A stretch of 64,000 bases of DNA, taken from an uncultured Salinimicrobium sp. Its GTDB lineage: Bacteria; Bacteroidota; Bacteroidia; Flavobacteriales; Flavobacteriaceae. Position numbers and translations under genes: made by a program. The stretch lies in contig CAMPKA010000005.1 in NCBI GenBank assembly GCA_946887075.1, positions 62,001 through 126,000 of the forward strand, given 5' to 3'. Shown in pieces: positions 1 through 7,749 of the stretch (the stretch's first letter is position 1; each line of letters begins with the position of its first letter). A model generated the notes under the pieces. That model saw only the letters and a program-made list of their open reading frames with translations, searched no databases and was not told where the DNA came from.

Positions 1-623
1 ACCAGACGCAGCAAAAGCAGACGGGGTCCACCACTTTTCAGGGACATGCAGGCGCCGACAGGGACCACAAAAATGAGATCCTTCGTTTTTTCAGGTCCGT
101 AGACAAAGGTATTCATCATATTCTTCAGAACCAGCACGTTCCCCTGCTGGTAGCCTGCCAGGATTATTTGTTTCCGATCTACCATGAAGCCAGCACATAT
201 AAGGACCTTTATCCTAAAGCGCTACCGGGGAATCCGCAGGATTTTGAAAATACCCCGGCGCTGCATACCGCTGCCTGCGACTTTCTGAGGCCTTATTTCG
301 AAAAGGAAAAACAGGAAAAAATGGAACAGTTCCAGGAATTGAACCCTTCCCGTACCTCTACCCGAGTGTCGGAGATCATTCCAGCCATATACGAAGGAAA
401 GGTGGATACCCTGTTTCTTCAGAACAGAACAGACATCTGGGGTAATTACAATGAAAAAATGGCTTCGGTCCAGGTCGATGACCATGAATCATCGGCCAAT
501 ATTTCGCTGATGAATCTGGCAGCGGTCAAGGTAATTGAACAGGGAGGCCAGGTTTACCTGGTTGAGGATCAATTCATGCCCGATAAGAATTCCGAGATGA
601 ACGCGGTTTTCCGGTACAATTAA
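1..623 (+). CDS. baeRF-type protein (archaeo-eukaryotic release factor-like), 3' part
   Basis: The frame is open from base 3, so the N-terminus lies upstream; about 206 residues are visible. The segment resembles the C-terminal half of bacterial archaeo-eukaryotic release-factor-like (baeRF) proteins, with a stretch reading PLLVACQDYLFPIYHEAS that matches the family pattern of a hydrophobic strand followed by a tyrosine-rich LPIY motif. The last part (ESSANISLMNLAAVKVIEQGG) looks like the eL30-like C-terminal fold of the same proteins. The family is related to eRF1/Dom34 by sequence but its cellular role in bacteria is not established. A strong hairpin follows the stop. Assignment is by recognition of the fold pattern only. 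Confidence 0.6.
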   Translation, partial: QTQQKQTGSTTFQGHAGADRDHKNEILRFFRSVDKGIHHILQNQHVPLLVACQDYLFPIYHEASTYKDLYPKALPGNPQDFENTPALHTAACDFLRPYFEKEKQEKMEQFQELNPSRTSTRVSEIIPAIYEGKVDTLFLQNRTDIWGNYNEKMASVQVDDHESSANISLMNLAAVKVIEQGGQVYLVEDQFMPDKNSEMNAVFRYN

Positions 624-630
624 ATGAAGA

Positions 631-659
631 CCGGGAGGAACGAATTTCGCTCCTCCCGG
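631..659 (+). terminator. Stable hairpin after the baeRF gene
   Basis: CCGGGAGGA (631-639) pairs with TCCTCCCGG (651-659) around an 11-base loop. A run of T follows at 675-685, about 15 bases past the stem, so this is a terminator-like hairpin, not a textbook one. It sits between convergent genes (baeRF stop at 623, proline dehydrogenase stop at 715). Confidence 0.6.
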
Positions 660-714
660 ACATAATTGAAGTTTCTTTTTTTTTTGAAGGCCCTCTCTGG
701 GTGCCCTTTCTGAT

Positions 715-1926
715 TTAGCTGACCAGTTCTTCTTCCCTGTTGCTTTTGGTGATCTCCCCGGCTCTCCTTTTGCGTTCCTCATAGAGCAGGGCGAGTTCAC
801 GACCTGTCTGGCCTTTTACAGAAGTATTCTCCTCTGCCCTTCTGATAAGATAAGGGACTACCTCTTTTACGGGCCCAAAGGGCACCAGTTTTGCCACGTT
901 GTATCCCTCCTTGGCCAGATTATAGCTGATGTGTTCACTCATGCCGTATAGCTGTGAAAACCATACCCGGTGATCGTCTTTGGCGATACCCTTGTCCTCC
1001 ATGATCTGCAGGGAAAGATAATTACTGACCTCATTATGGGTGCCGATAAATACCGAAATATCATCGATATGGGCGAGGCAGTAGGTCACGGCACCGTTGA
1101 AATTGACATCTGTAGCTTCCTTATTCTCACATATCGGTGAGAGATAACCCATTTTGGCTGCGCGGTCGTTCTCCTTCTCCAGGTAGGCCCCACGGACAAT
1201 TTTGGCGCCCACAATGAATCCCTCCTCTTTCGCACGGGCATGCAGGTCCTTGAGATATTGCATCCGATCCCAGCGGTAGCACTGAAGCGTGTTGTAAATC
1301 ACCGCCCTTTCGCGGTTGTATTTGAACATCATTTCTTCTATGAGAACATCTGCGGCATCCTGCATCCAGCTTTCCTCGGCATCAGCCAAAAGGCTTACGC
1401 CTTGTTTATAGGCCTCATCACAAATTCTGTTTACCCTGTTTTTTACCCGTTGCCACTCCTCCTCCTCCTGGAGGGTGAGACTTGCATTAGCGGAAACTTT
1501 CTGCCAGATCTCGAACCTCCCGATTCCGGTCGGTTTGAATACGGCAAAAGGCATGGACGGGTTTTTTGCGATGAATTTCACAATGTTGATCTTGCGCTGG
1601 ATGGCTTTGTCGAACTCACTTTCCTTCTCCTTCCCTTCCACCGAATAGTCCAGAACCCCGTGCAGATTCATCTTGTACATCTTTTCGATGGTAGGAAGAC
1701 ATTCTTCCTCCGTTTCTCCGCCACAAAACTGATTGAAGATGGTCTTCTTTATCAGCTTCTCCACGGGGAGGTTAAACTTCAGCGCAAAATTGGTGAGAGA
1801 GGTTCCTGTTTTTACCAAAAAAGGACGATCTATCATTTCAAAAAGGAAGATCGCCCGGTTGAGTTCTGAATCAGATTTTAATTTAAATGCTGTTTCAGTA
1901 TCATTGAAGATTTTCTTTGTAATCAT
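715..1926 (-). CDS. Proline dehydrogenase (PRODH)
   Basis: 403 residues, single-domain flavoenzyme that oxidises proline to delta-1-pyrroline-5-carboxylate and passes electrons to the quinone pool. The PRODH barrel motifs are visible: VGAKIVRGAYLEKEN in the middle, and the C-terminal PYLIRRAEENTSVKGQ signature that binds substrate and FAD. No P5C dehydrogenase domain is fused, unlike proteobacterial PutA, and none lies beside it. The ATG at 1926 is supported by a good Bacteroidetes -7 box (TATCTTTG, minus strand, 1953-1946). Divergent from aroB. Longer than stand-alone PRODH of Gram-positives (about 300), as is usual for the Bacteroidetes/eukaryotic type. Confidence 0.9.
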   Translation of the reverse strand: MITKKIFNDTETAFKLKSDSELNRAIFLFEMIDRPFLVKTGTSLTNFALKFNLPVEKLIKKTIFNQFCGGETEEECLPTIEKMYKMNLHGVLDYSVEGKEKESEFDKAIQRKINIVKFIAKNPSMPFAVFKPTGIGRFEIWQKVSANASLTLQEEEEWQRVKNRVNRICDEAYKQGVSLLADAEESWMQDAADVLIEEMMFKYNRERAVIYNTLQCYRWDRMQYLKDLHARAKEEGFIVGAKIVRGAYLEKENDRAAKMGYLSPICENKEATDVNFNGAVTYCLAHIDDISVFIGTHNEVSNYLSLQIMEDKGIAKDDHRVWFSQLYGMSEHISYNLAKEGYNVAKLVPFGPVKEVVPYLIRRAEENTSVKGQTGRELALLYEERKRRAGEITKSNREEELVS

Positions 1927-1945
1927 CGAAAAGAATTAATGTAGG

Positions 1946-1953
1946 CAAAGATA
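1946..1953 (-). promoter_or_regulatory. -7 box of proline dehydrogenase promoter
   Basis: TATCTTTG on the minus strand fits the Bacteroidetes -7 consensus TAnnTTTG and lies 20 bases before the ATG at 1926. No clear TTG is seen at the -33 position. Confidence 0.55.
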
Positions 1954-2024
1954 ATTAATGGGGAGGGATTGTTCTTTTTTTTCTGCTTATTTTCGGAGCT
2001 TCTAACCAAGTTTTTTCCGACGTT

Positions 2025-3113
2025 ATGAGTACACAAAACCGGCGTGGTGCCGTCCATTTTAATCAGGAGGGATATCAGGAGTTACAGGAGCTTCTCAAAC
2101 AGGGAAGTTTTTCTTCTGTCTTTGTCCTGACCGATACCAACACGCAGCAGCATTGCCTAACGCCTTTTCTGCAAAAATTCAATAGCGATCTGCCCCTGGA
2201 GGTCATCGAAATGGAAGCCGGTGAGGAGCATAAGACCCTGGAGACCTGTGAAGGGATATGGAAAGCGCTCTCAGAGTTGGGCGCCGACCGAAAAAGTCTT
2301 CTGATTAACCTGGGAGGTGGGGTTGTGACCGATTTGGGTGGTTTTGTCGCATGCGGCTTCCGGAGGGGAATTGAGTTCATTCATTTTCCAACCACGCTCC
2401 TGGCCATGGTCGACGCCGCTATAGGGGGAAAGAACGGTGTCAATTTGGGAAGCCTTAAAAACCAGGTGGGTGTGATCACACCTCCGGCGATGGTCGTTGC
2501 AGATACGGAATTTCTGAAAACCTTGCCAGCTCCAGAAATGCGAAGCGGGCTGGCCGAAATGCTCAAACACGGCTTAATCGCTTCTCCAGGATACTGGGAG
2601 AAATTAAAGGCCTTGAAAGATCTGACTCTGGCAGATCTGGATGAGCTGGTCCTGGAATCCGTGCGGATCAAACAGGAGGTCGTCCTCAAGGATCCGCGCG
2701 AGGAAGGCCTGAGGAAGACTCTTAATTTCGGTCATACCCTGGGTCATGCCATAGAAAGCTTTTGCCTGGAGGAGGAAAAACGGGAAAAGCTACTTCATGG
2801 AGAAGCCGTGGCAATAGGAATGGTTCTGGAAGCCTTTCTTTCTGCACAAGCAACAGGATTTCCCCAGGAGCAACTTGAAGAGGTTCGGGATTCCATCAAG
2901 GAGCTCTATGGGGTGATTCCCTTTAATGCCTCGGAAATAGAAAAAATCAAGACCCTGCTTAAATTCGATAAAAAAAATGAGGCGGGAAAAATAAATTTCG
3001 TTCTTTTGGCGCGAATTGGGAAACCTGTGATAGACCGGGAAGTCCCGGACAGGCTCATTGAGGAGGCCTTTCAATATTATCTTGAAGGTCAGCGAAATAG
3101 CCGGAAAATTTAA
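2025..3113 (+). CDS. aroB: 3-dehydroquinate synthase
   Basis: 362 residues, full length. Second step of the shikimate pathway: converts DAHP to 3-dehydroquinate using NAD+ and a divalent metal. Visible signatures are the NAD-binding GGGVVTDLGGFVA, the substrate loop LAMVDAAIGGKNGVN, and the metal-site histidines in FGHTLGHAIE and LHGEAVAIGM. ATG at 2025 gives the usual N-terminus. It stands alone, divergent from proline dehydrogenase; a weak -7-like box TATTTTCG lies at 1988-1995. No other aro genes are in the window. Confidence 0.96.
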   Translation: MSTQNRRGAVHFNQEGYQELQELLKQGSFSSVFVLTDTNTQQHCLTPFLQKFNSDLPLEVIEMEAGEEHKTLETCEGIWKALSELGADRKSLLINLGGGVVTDLGGFVACGFRRGIEFIHFPTTLLAMVDAAIGGKNGVNLGSLKNQVGVITPPAMVVADTEFLKTLPAPEMRSGLAEMLKHGLIASPGYWEKLKALKDLTLADLDELVLESVRIKQEVVLKDPREEGLRKTLNFGHTLGHAIESFCLEEEKREKLLHGEAVAIGMVLEAFLSAQATGFPQEQLEEVRDSIKELYGVIPFNASEIEKIKTLLKFDKKNEAGKINFVLLARIGKPVIDREVPDRLIEEAFQYYLEGQRNSRKI

Positions 3114-3167
3114 AATACAGGAACCAAATTTTTATTTATTTTTAACTCTGGCCGGAAAATGAATCCT

Positions 3168-3175
3168 TACTTTCG
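3168..3175 (+). promoter_or_regulatory. Probable -7 box of the acidic protein gene
   Basis: TACTTTCG, one base off TAnnTTTG, 27 bases before the ATG at 3202. The 88-base gap after aroB and the box suggest independent transcription. Confidence 0.4.
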
Positions 3176-3201
3176 TCCAGAGCACGACCAAAAAATTATC
3201 T

Positions 3202-3534
3202 ATGAAAAGAGTCATTGTAGATTACAAAAAGCTTACTCCAGAGATCCTCGGATTGTTGGTTGAAAAATACCCTGACGGGTATGATGATGATCAGATCATC
3301 TCCTTTAAGAACGCCAAGAATGAAACGGTAGATGCCGTTGAAGTACGGACAGAGGACAGTATCTACCTGGTCAAGGTGAGTACACGCCTGGAGAACACCA
3401 TGGCAAATTATGACGAGGAGGATTACGATGAAGCTGATTTTAACGAACCGATTGTGGAAATTCCGGAAAAGGAAGAGGATGAAGTTGAAGCGGATTTAGC
3501 CGATGATGAGGAGGACACCAAAGAGGAAGAATAA
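3202..3534 (+). CDS. Conserved acidic protein of unknown function
   Basis: 110 residues. The first 70 look like a small folded domain (MKRVIVDYKKLTPEILGLLV..., with alternating strands and a helix). The last 40 are almost entirely Asp/Glu (NYDEEDYDEADFNEPIVE then EKEEDEVEADLADDEEDTKEEE-type tail). Proteins like this are common in Flavobacteriia and are sometimes misnamed DNA primase; I see no primase, zinc or Toprim motif. The acidic tail could mimic nucleic acid or hold a basic partner. Its own promoter-like box and a strong terminator make it a single-gene unit. Confidence 0.8.
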   Translation: MKRVIVDYKKLTPEILGLLVEKYPDGYDDDQIISFKNAKNETVDAVEVRTEDSIYLVKVSTRLENTMANYDEEDYDEADFNEPIVEIPEKEEDEVEADLADDEEDTKEEE

Positions 3535-3556
3535 TTTTTCTTAGCATTCAGAAAAT

Positions 3557-3585
3557 AAAAAAGGGATCACGAGGATCCCTTTTTT
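3557..3585 (+). terminator. Bidirectional intrinsic terminator
   Basis: A perfect 12-bp stem (3557-3568 with 3574-3585), core AAGGGATC/GATCCCTT, 5-base loop ACGAG, flanked by A6 on one side and T6 on the other. It can end transcription from both the acidic-protein gene (+) and the DJ-1/PfpI gene (-) that converge here. Confidence 0.85.
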
Positions 3586-3599
3586 CATATCCATGCTCA

Positions 3600-4148
3600 T
3601 CAGGCATGCTGTTTCTGGTGCTTTCCTTCACGAATCTCTTCGATCAACTTTCGATTGAATGCCGGAAGATCCTTGGGGCTGCGACTGGTGACAAGACCCT
3701 GGTCTACCACTACTTCCTTGTCAACCCAATTTGCTCCTGCATTGGAGAGGTCATCACGGATCGACTTGTAAGAGGTCATGGTACGGCCTTCCACCACTCC
3801 TGCACTGATTAGGGTCCAGGGCCCATGACAAATGGCAGCTACTGGTTTTTTCTGTTTAAAGAAATCCCTTACGAACACCAGGACGTCATCATTCATTCTC
3901 AGATGGTCGGGATTGATCACACCACCTGGAAGGACCAGGGCGTCATAATCATTCGCGGAGGCCTCATCAACAGCCTTGGCCACTTCATATTCCCCTGACC
4001 AGTTTCCCTTGCTCCAGGATTTTATCTTCCCGCTCTCCGGACTTACAATCTCTACTTCGAAACCTTCTTTCTCCATAGCTTCCTTGGGAGAGGAAAGTTC
4101 ACTTTCCTCAAAACCATTGGTCGCCAGGATGGCAATTTTCTTTTTCAT
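3600..4148 (-). CDS. DJ-1/PfpI family protein (PfpI protease/deglycase-like)
   Basis: 182 residues, full length. The nucleophile elbow AAICHGPW places the conserved cysteine at about residue 107, followed by His, as in PfpI/YhbO proteins. The glutamate of the FEESEL motif at about residues 14-18 completes the usual reactive-cysteine site. Members of this class act on stress-damaged proteins or small carbonyls; whether they are proteases or deglycases is debated. The C-terminus ends in a basic GKHQKQHA tail. Convergent with the acidic-protein gene and separated by a shared terminator. A second, longer DJ-1 type protein is encoded at 51062. Confidence 0.9.
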   Translation of the reverse strand: MKKKIAILATNGFEESELSSPKEAMEKEGFEVEIVSPESGKIKSWSKGNWSGEYEVAKAVDEASANDYDALVLPGGVINPDHLRMNDDVLVFVRDFFKQKKPVAAICHGPWTLISAGVVEGRTMTSYKSIRDDLSNAGANWVDKEVVVDQGLVTSRSPKDLPAFNRKLIEEIREGKHQKQHA

Positions 4149-4249
4149 GGTACTTCATTTTTTGTGGTTCGACCTTAAGGTAATAAAGGACCGGTTTTTT
4201 CAGTGCTAAGGCCTTTTTAAAATTAACCGCGGAAAGGTTAAAGTTCAGA

Positions 4250-5263
4250 TCACGAATCCTTCCTTTTGGCTTTTTGTGCCTCTTCTCTTTTGTCGACCTG
4301 GGAGCGGAGCGTATCCAGGATCCGCTTCTCATCGATCAGCTGGCCCTTTTTCTGCTCCAGCCGTTCCAGTTCCTGATATATGGCAGGTTCCGCATATTTG
4401 TTTGGTTTCACCTGTTCCTTTTTGTGCAGCGCGAAATGCAGGGTAAATTCTGCACCAAAGAAAAGAATCAGGCAGGTATAGTATACCCAGAGGAGAATCA
4501 GGACCACCGAGGAGGCTCCTCCATAAACAGAACCAGGATCACTCTGGCCAAAATAGAACCCGATGATATACTCCCCGATCAAAAACATTACGGTAGTAAG
4601 GGCTGCTCCCAGATAGGTGGTCCTCCAACGGAGTTTCACATCAGGGAGCCATTTGAAGATGGCAGCAAAAAGTGAAGTGATGATCAAGAAAGAGATCAGG
4701 TAATTCATCAGTTCCACCATAAAGGAAGTAACGGCGGGGGCAATCCTCGCTACGTAATCGCTGATGGCTGTCAGGACAGCCGAGATGATCAGGGAAATCA
4801 GCAGCAGAAGGCCCACTACGAATACCATTCCCAGGGAAATAATCCTGTTGATGATAATGCGCTTGATACTGTTCTTTTTTGCCGTAACATTCCAGATATT
4901 GTTCATGGCGGCCTTTAGCTGGAAAAAAACTCCCGTTGCCCCGAAAACCAGGAAGCCGATTCCGAATATGATAGCCCAGGTGTTGTCTGTGGTCAGGGCG
5001 GCATTGGCAATCATGTTCTCTATGGCGGAAGCCGGTTCTGGACCAATAAAATCGCTGATCTCATTGGTTATCCGGCCCTGGACAGCCTGCCGTCCAAAAA
5101 AATATCCGGCAAGGGTCACCACGATGATCAGCAGGGATGGGAGAGAGAATAGCGCATAGTAGGCAATGGTAGCACTCCTGGCCCATGGATCATTCCTGTT
5201 CCAGCTTCCGAAGGCGGCCTTCACCAGTTTCCAGAAAGATGATAACTTATGACGGATATTCAT
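4250..5263 (-). CDS. YihY/virulence factor BrkB family membrane protein
   Basis: 337 residues. An amphipathic N-terminus (FWKLVKAAFGSWNRNDPWARSATIAYY) leads into about six hydrophobic segments, with the family signatures AYYALFSLPSLLIIVVTLAG, FGATGVFFQLKAAMNNIW and LLWVYYTCLILFFGAEFT. These belong to the YihY (former BrkB/ribonuclease BN) family of inner-membrane proteins, whose transport role is unproven; the old RNase BN name is wrong for them. A charged coiled-coil C-terminus (YQELERLEQKKGQLIDEKR) faces the cytoplasm. Monocistronic by spacing. Confidence 0.9.
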   Translation of the reverse strand: MNIRHKLSSFWKLVKAAFGSWNRNDPWARSATIAYYALFSLPSLLIIVVTLAGYFFGRQAVQGRITNEISDFIGPEPASAIENMIANAALTTDNTWAIIFGIGFLVFGATGVFFQLKAAMNNIWNVTAKKNSIKRIIINRIISLGMVFVVGLLLLISLIISAVLTAISDYVARIAPAVTSFMVELMNYLISFLIITSLFAAIFKWLPDVKLRWRTTYLGAALTTVMFLIGEYIIGFYFGQSDPGSVYGGASSVVLILLWVYYTCLILFFGAEFTLHFALHKKEQVKPNKYAEPAIYQELERLEQKKGQLIDEKRILDTLRSQVDKREEAQKAKRKDS

Positions 5264-5291
5264 CCAGGTGCACTTTCCTGTTAATTTACGT

Positions 5292-5323
5292 AAAAAGCCC
5301 CCTCAACAAAAAAGCTCAGGGGG
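5292..5323 (-). terminator. Intrinsic terminator of the lrp-type gene
   Basis: On the minus strand ACCCCC-type stem CCCCCT (5323-5318) pairs with AGGGGG (5303-5298) across a 14-base loop and runs into CTTTTTA (5297-5291). It lies 25 bases past the regulator's stop. Confidence 0.75.
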
Positions 5324-5347
5324 TATTTTAATAGTAATTTAAGGATG

Positions 5348-5827
5348 TCAGAGGTTCTCGAAGATCGAGTGCATCAGGCGCTTTTTGTCATTGATACTCT
5401 CTTCAAGAGAAATCATAGTCTCTGTGCGGTATACCCCTTCAATATCATCCAGTTGGAAAATGATCTCCTTCGCATGCTGGGTATCCCTCGCCCGGACTTT
5501 ACAGAAAACATTGAACTTGCCGGTGGTGACATGGGCAACAGTAACAAAAGGAATTTCATTGATGCGTTCTAGAACGAATTTCGTCTGGGAGGTATTCTGA
5601 AGAAATATACCCACGTACGCGATAAAGGCATATCCCAGTTTTTCATAATTCAACGTTAGTGAGGAACCCAAGATAATTCCTGCCTCTTCCATCTTTTTCA
5701 CCCTGACATGGACCGTTCCCGCCGAAATCATCAGCTTTTTAGCGATGTCCGTAAAGGGTGTTCGTGTATTATCAATCAGCATATTCAGGATCTGGTGATC
5801 CGTCTCATCTAATCTAAACTTTGCCAT
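5348..5827 (-). CDS. Lrp/AsnC family transcriptional regulator
   Basis: 159 residues, normal family length. N-terminal winged HTH (about 1-60: DETDHQILNMLIDNTRTPFTDIAKKLMISAGTVHVR pattern) then the RAM/AsnC ligand-binding domain (about 70-150: FIAYVGIFLQ..., FNVFCKVRARDTQHAKEII, GVYRTETMISLEESI). Such regulators usually sense amino acids and form octamers. The SAGTVHVRVKKMEEAGII recognition region is typical of the broadly conserved Bacteroidetes Lrp. Promoter box TAATTTTG at 5858-5851 lies 24 bases before the ATG. Targets cannot be read from this window. Confidence 0.93.
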   Translation of the reverse strand: MAKFRLDETDHQILNMLIDNTRTPFTDIAKKLMISAGTVHVRVKKMEEAGIILGSSLTLNYEKLGYAFIAYVGIFLQNTSQTKFVLERINEIPFVTVAHVTTGKFNVFCKVRARDTQHAKEIIFQLDDIEGVYRTETMISLEESINDKKRLMHSIFENL

Positions 5828-5850
5828 AGCTCTTCATTTTAAACGAAGTA

Positions 5851-5858
5851 CAAAATTA
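5851..5858 (-). promoter_or_regulatory. -7 box of the Lrp-type regulator
   Basis: TAATTTTG on the minus strand matches TAnnTTTG, 24 bases before the ATG at 5827. Confidence 0.5.
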
Positions 5859-5896
5859 GCATATATATGTTACATTATAAATAAAAACCCTCGTTT

Positions 5897-7042
5897 TTAG
5901 CGCACTTTAATTGATAACCTGAATTTATTTAACAAAATCTCCTGTGCCGGATCCTGTTTTTCAAGTTTACCTCCACTGGAGGACCGGATCTCCTTTCCTT
6001 CGCAGTCAATCACCTGGTGACCGAACAGGTTCAGGTTTGTTCCTATCTCCTGTACGACCGGAATAAAAAGAATTTCCTCGCGGTATAGTTTCTCTTGATA
6101 ATTCAGGGCGACCTCCATAGGCCTTCCCTCTATGGTCCCGTTTTTAAGCAGCACATCGCAGAATCTTTTCTTGTTCTCCGGTATGGAGGTGTACGCTGCT
6201 GTGGAAAAATCGAGATACGCTCCTGATGAAAGCGCCCGGAGTGCAGCATAAAGGGAGAAGGCGGTGAATTTTCTGGTGATCTCCCGGGAATAATCCCCCG
6301 GATAATGTCCAGCTTCGAAAAGCACGGTCGGCACTTCGGCTGCCTGAAAACTGTCCCCGGTACAATTGATATTGAAGGCGTCATCGTACCTGCCGATCTG
6401 ACCGGGAATGACCTCCTGCAACTGCGCATTGAGTGCAGCTATAAGTTGCATCGCTTTTTCGCGTCCTGCTGAAATGCTGCGCATCTCATCACAAGCTGGC
6501 GCAAGAAAGGAAAGTGTGGCAGGAACCGGGACGTCTCCTGCAGAGAAAAGGGTGCGCTGGTCGTGCAGGTTAAAACAGAAGTCCGGCCCAAAGGCACTGA
6601 AAATTTCACGAAGCACCCGGCTTTCCGGCTCCTTTCGTTCGTCGGCATCGCGATTGAGATCCACAGCATGGGCGTTCTCGCGGGTGTAAAATCGCGCACC
6701 ATCTGGATTAAGCATGGGAATTGCCAGGAAGGTGCAATTTTCCAGAATCTGCTTTACCGGTTCCTCCCGTGTCTCCTTCAAGAGGTTGAAGAAATCAAAG
6801 AGGGCCTTGGTCGTAGTGGATTCATTCCCGTGCATCTGTGACCACGCCAACACCTTTAGGGGACCTTTACCGAACTCGACCATCGGGATCGGATTTCCCA
6901 GAACCGACTTTCCCACCATTTTGAAATTGCTGGGAAGTTCTGTTTTTATCTTTTCATAGGTGAGGTATCGACCAAAAAGGTTTTTGTTCTGAAGCCTGGG
7001 ATAAATGGAGAAGAAGAATGACTGATCGGGTGTTGGATTCAT
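5897..7042 (-). CDS. M14 family zinc carboxypeptidase
   Basis: 381 residues from the ATG at 7042 (an in-frame ATG at 7060 gives six more). The open frame reaches 7162, but that part holds no conserved sequence and is filled with operator-like repeats, so a start near 7042 is preferred. Zinc ligands are visible: HGNES (His71, Glu74) and FNLHDQ (His160); the catalytic Glu is in VLFEAGHYPGD (Glu243). The substrate-pocket motif NPDGARFYTREN and the HAVDLNRD stretch are typical of M14 peptidases. No signal peptide is seen from this start, so it is probably cytoplasmic and acts on peptides or peptidoglycan-derived amides. It faces the XRE regulator gene across the half-site cluster at 7043-7343. 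Confidence 0.85.
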   Translation of the reverse strand: MNPTPDQSFFFSIYPRLQNKNLFGRYLTYEKIKTELPSNFKMVGKSVLGNPIPMVEFGKGPLKVLAWSQMHGNESTTTKALFDFFNLLKETREEPVKQILENCTFLAIPMLNPDGARFYTRENAHAVDLNRDADERKEPESRVLREIFSAFGPDFCFNLHDQRTLFSAGDVPVPATLSFLAPACDEMRSISAGREKAMQLIAALNAQLQEVIPGQIGRYDDAFNINCTGDSFQAAEVPTVLFEAGHYPGDYSREITRKFTAFSLYAALRALSSGAYLDFSTAAYTSIPENKKRFCDVLLKNGTIEGRPMEVALNYQEKLYREEILFIPVVQEIGTNLNLFGHQVIDCEGKEIRSSSGGKLEKQDPAQEILLNKFRLSIKVR

Positions 7043-7120
7043 GTTTACAAATGTAGACATTAAGAAATTTACAATTGTAAAGAGTATTGCTTCCTGAGAA
7101 TGTTGATAAATGTAAATCAA
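7043..7120. promoter_or_regulatory. Operator-like cluster near the carboxypeptidase start
   Basis: Contains a perfect 14-bp palindrome TTTACAATTGTAAA (7068-7081), an imperfect one GTTTACAAATGTAGAC (7043-7058), and TTGATAAATGTAAATCAA (7103-7120) with matching outer arms. Four TTTACA/TGTAAA hexamers occur in under 80 bases. The same motif recurs over the start codon of the divergent XRE gene, which suggests that regulator binds here. Confidence 0.6.
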
Positions 7121-7257
7121 AAGCATTCCACAGACCTGGTCGGATTGGAATTTTTCCATCACCTCGAATAAAGCGGTTCAAATAACTTTAGTTCAATACT
7201 TTAAGCGCAGTTATTTGAATTAACAGATCAATACAACAGGAATGGAAATAGGCTGCA

Positions 7258-7288
7258 TTGTACAGGTCCGTGAATTGTTTTACTTTTG
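7258..7288 (+). promoter_or_regulatory. Promoter of the XRE regulator
   Basis: TTG at 7258-7260, then 20 bases, then TACTTTTG at 7281-7288. This is the Bacteroidetes sigma-A pattern TTG-N19/21-TAnnTTTG. The implied start of transcription is near 7294, giving a leader of about 26 bases. Confidence 0.65.
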
Positions 7289-7312
7289 TGAATAGGAAGA
7301 GATCCTAAAATT

Positions 7313-7328
7313 GTTTACAATGATAAAC
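7313..7328. promoter_or_regulatory. Operator-like palindrome over the XRE start codon
   Basis: GTTTACAATGATAAAC has GTTTA/TAAAC arms and covers the ATG at 7320. Another TTTACA follows at 7338-7343 inside the gene. Its resemblance to the sites at 7043-7081 suggests autoregulation. Confidence 0.55.
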
Positions 7329-7718
7329 ACAGAGCAGTTTACAAAAAGAATCACTCAGATCATGGAATATTATGATCTCACAGCAGCCTCATTTGCGGAT
7401 CGGATAGAAGTCGGAAGGTCGTCGATTTCCCATTTGCTCTCAGGAAGAAACAATCCGAGCCTGGACCTGGTGATGAAAATTATTAAGGCTTTTCCTGAAG
7501 TGGAATTATATTGGCTGCTTAATGGAAAAGGGCGTTTTCCTTCCACTTCTGCCGAACCAAAAGCCCCTGTGGAAGGAAATAAACCCCAGGAGGAAAAGAA
7601 ACGGGACCTTTTTTCCGACCCTGATCCCGATCTTCCTCCTCATCCTAAACGCACCAGAGAAATCTCGAGAGTAGTGATATTTTACCGGGATGGCACCTTT
7701 GAAGCCTTTGAAAATTGA
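7320..7718 (+). CDS. XRE-family helix-turn-helix regulator
   Basis: 132 residues from the ATG at 7320; a TTG three codons upstream is less likely. The N-terminal 65 residues are a Cro/C1-type HTH (ITQIMEYYDLTAASFADRIE, then GRSSISHLLSGRNNPSLDLV as the recognition region, then FPEVELYWLLNGKG). A proline/charged linker follows, and the end IVRVVIFYRDGTFEAF-like (here SRVVIFYRDGTFEAFEN) is a short conserved C-terminal strand pair seen in many flavobacterial XRE proteins. It faces the M14 carboxypeptidase gene, and both starts carry TTTACA/TGTAAA palindromes, so self-regulation and control of the carboxypeptidase are likely. A lipoprotein gene follows 31 bases later. Confidence 0.9.
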   Translation: MINTEQFTKRITQIMEYYDLTAASFADRIEVGRSSISHLLSGRNNPSLDLVMKIIKAFPEVELYWLLNGKGRFPSTSAEPKAPVEGNKPQEEKKRDLFSDPDPDLPPHPKRTREISRVVIFYRDGTFEAFEN

Positions 7719-7749
7719 TTTTTCCTGTTAAATAGGCTTTCTTTGTGGC

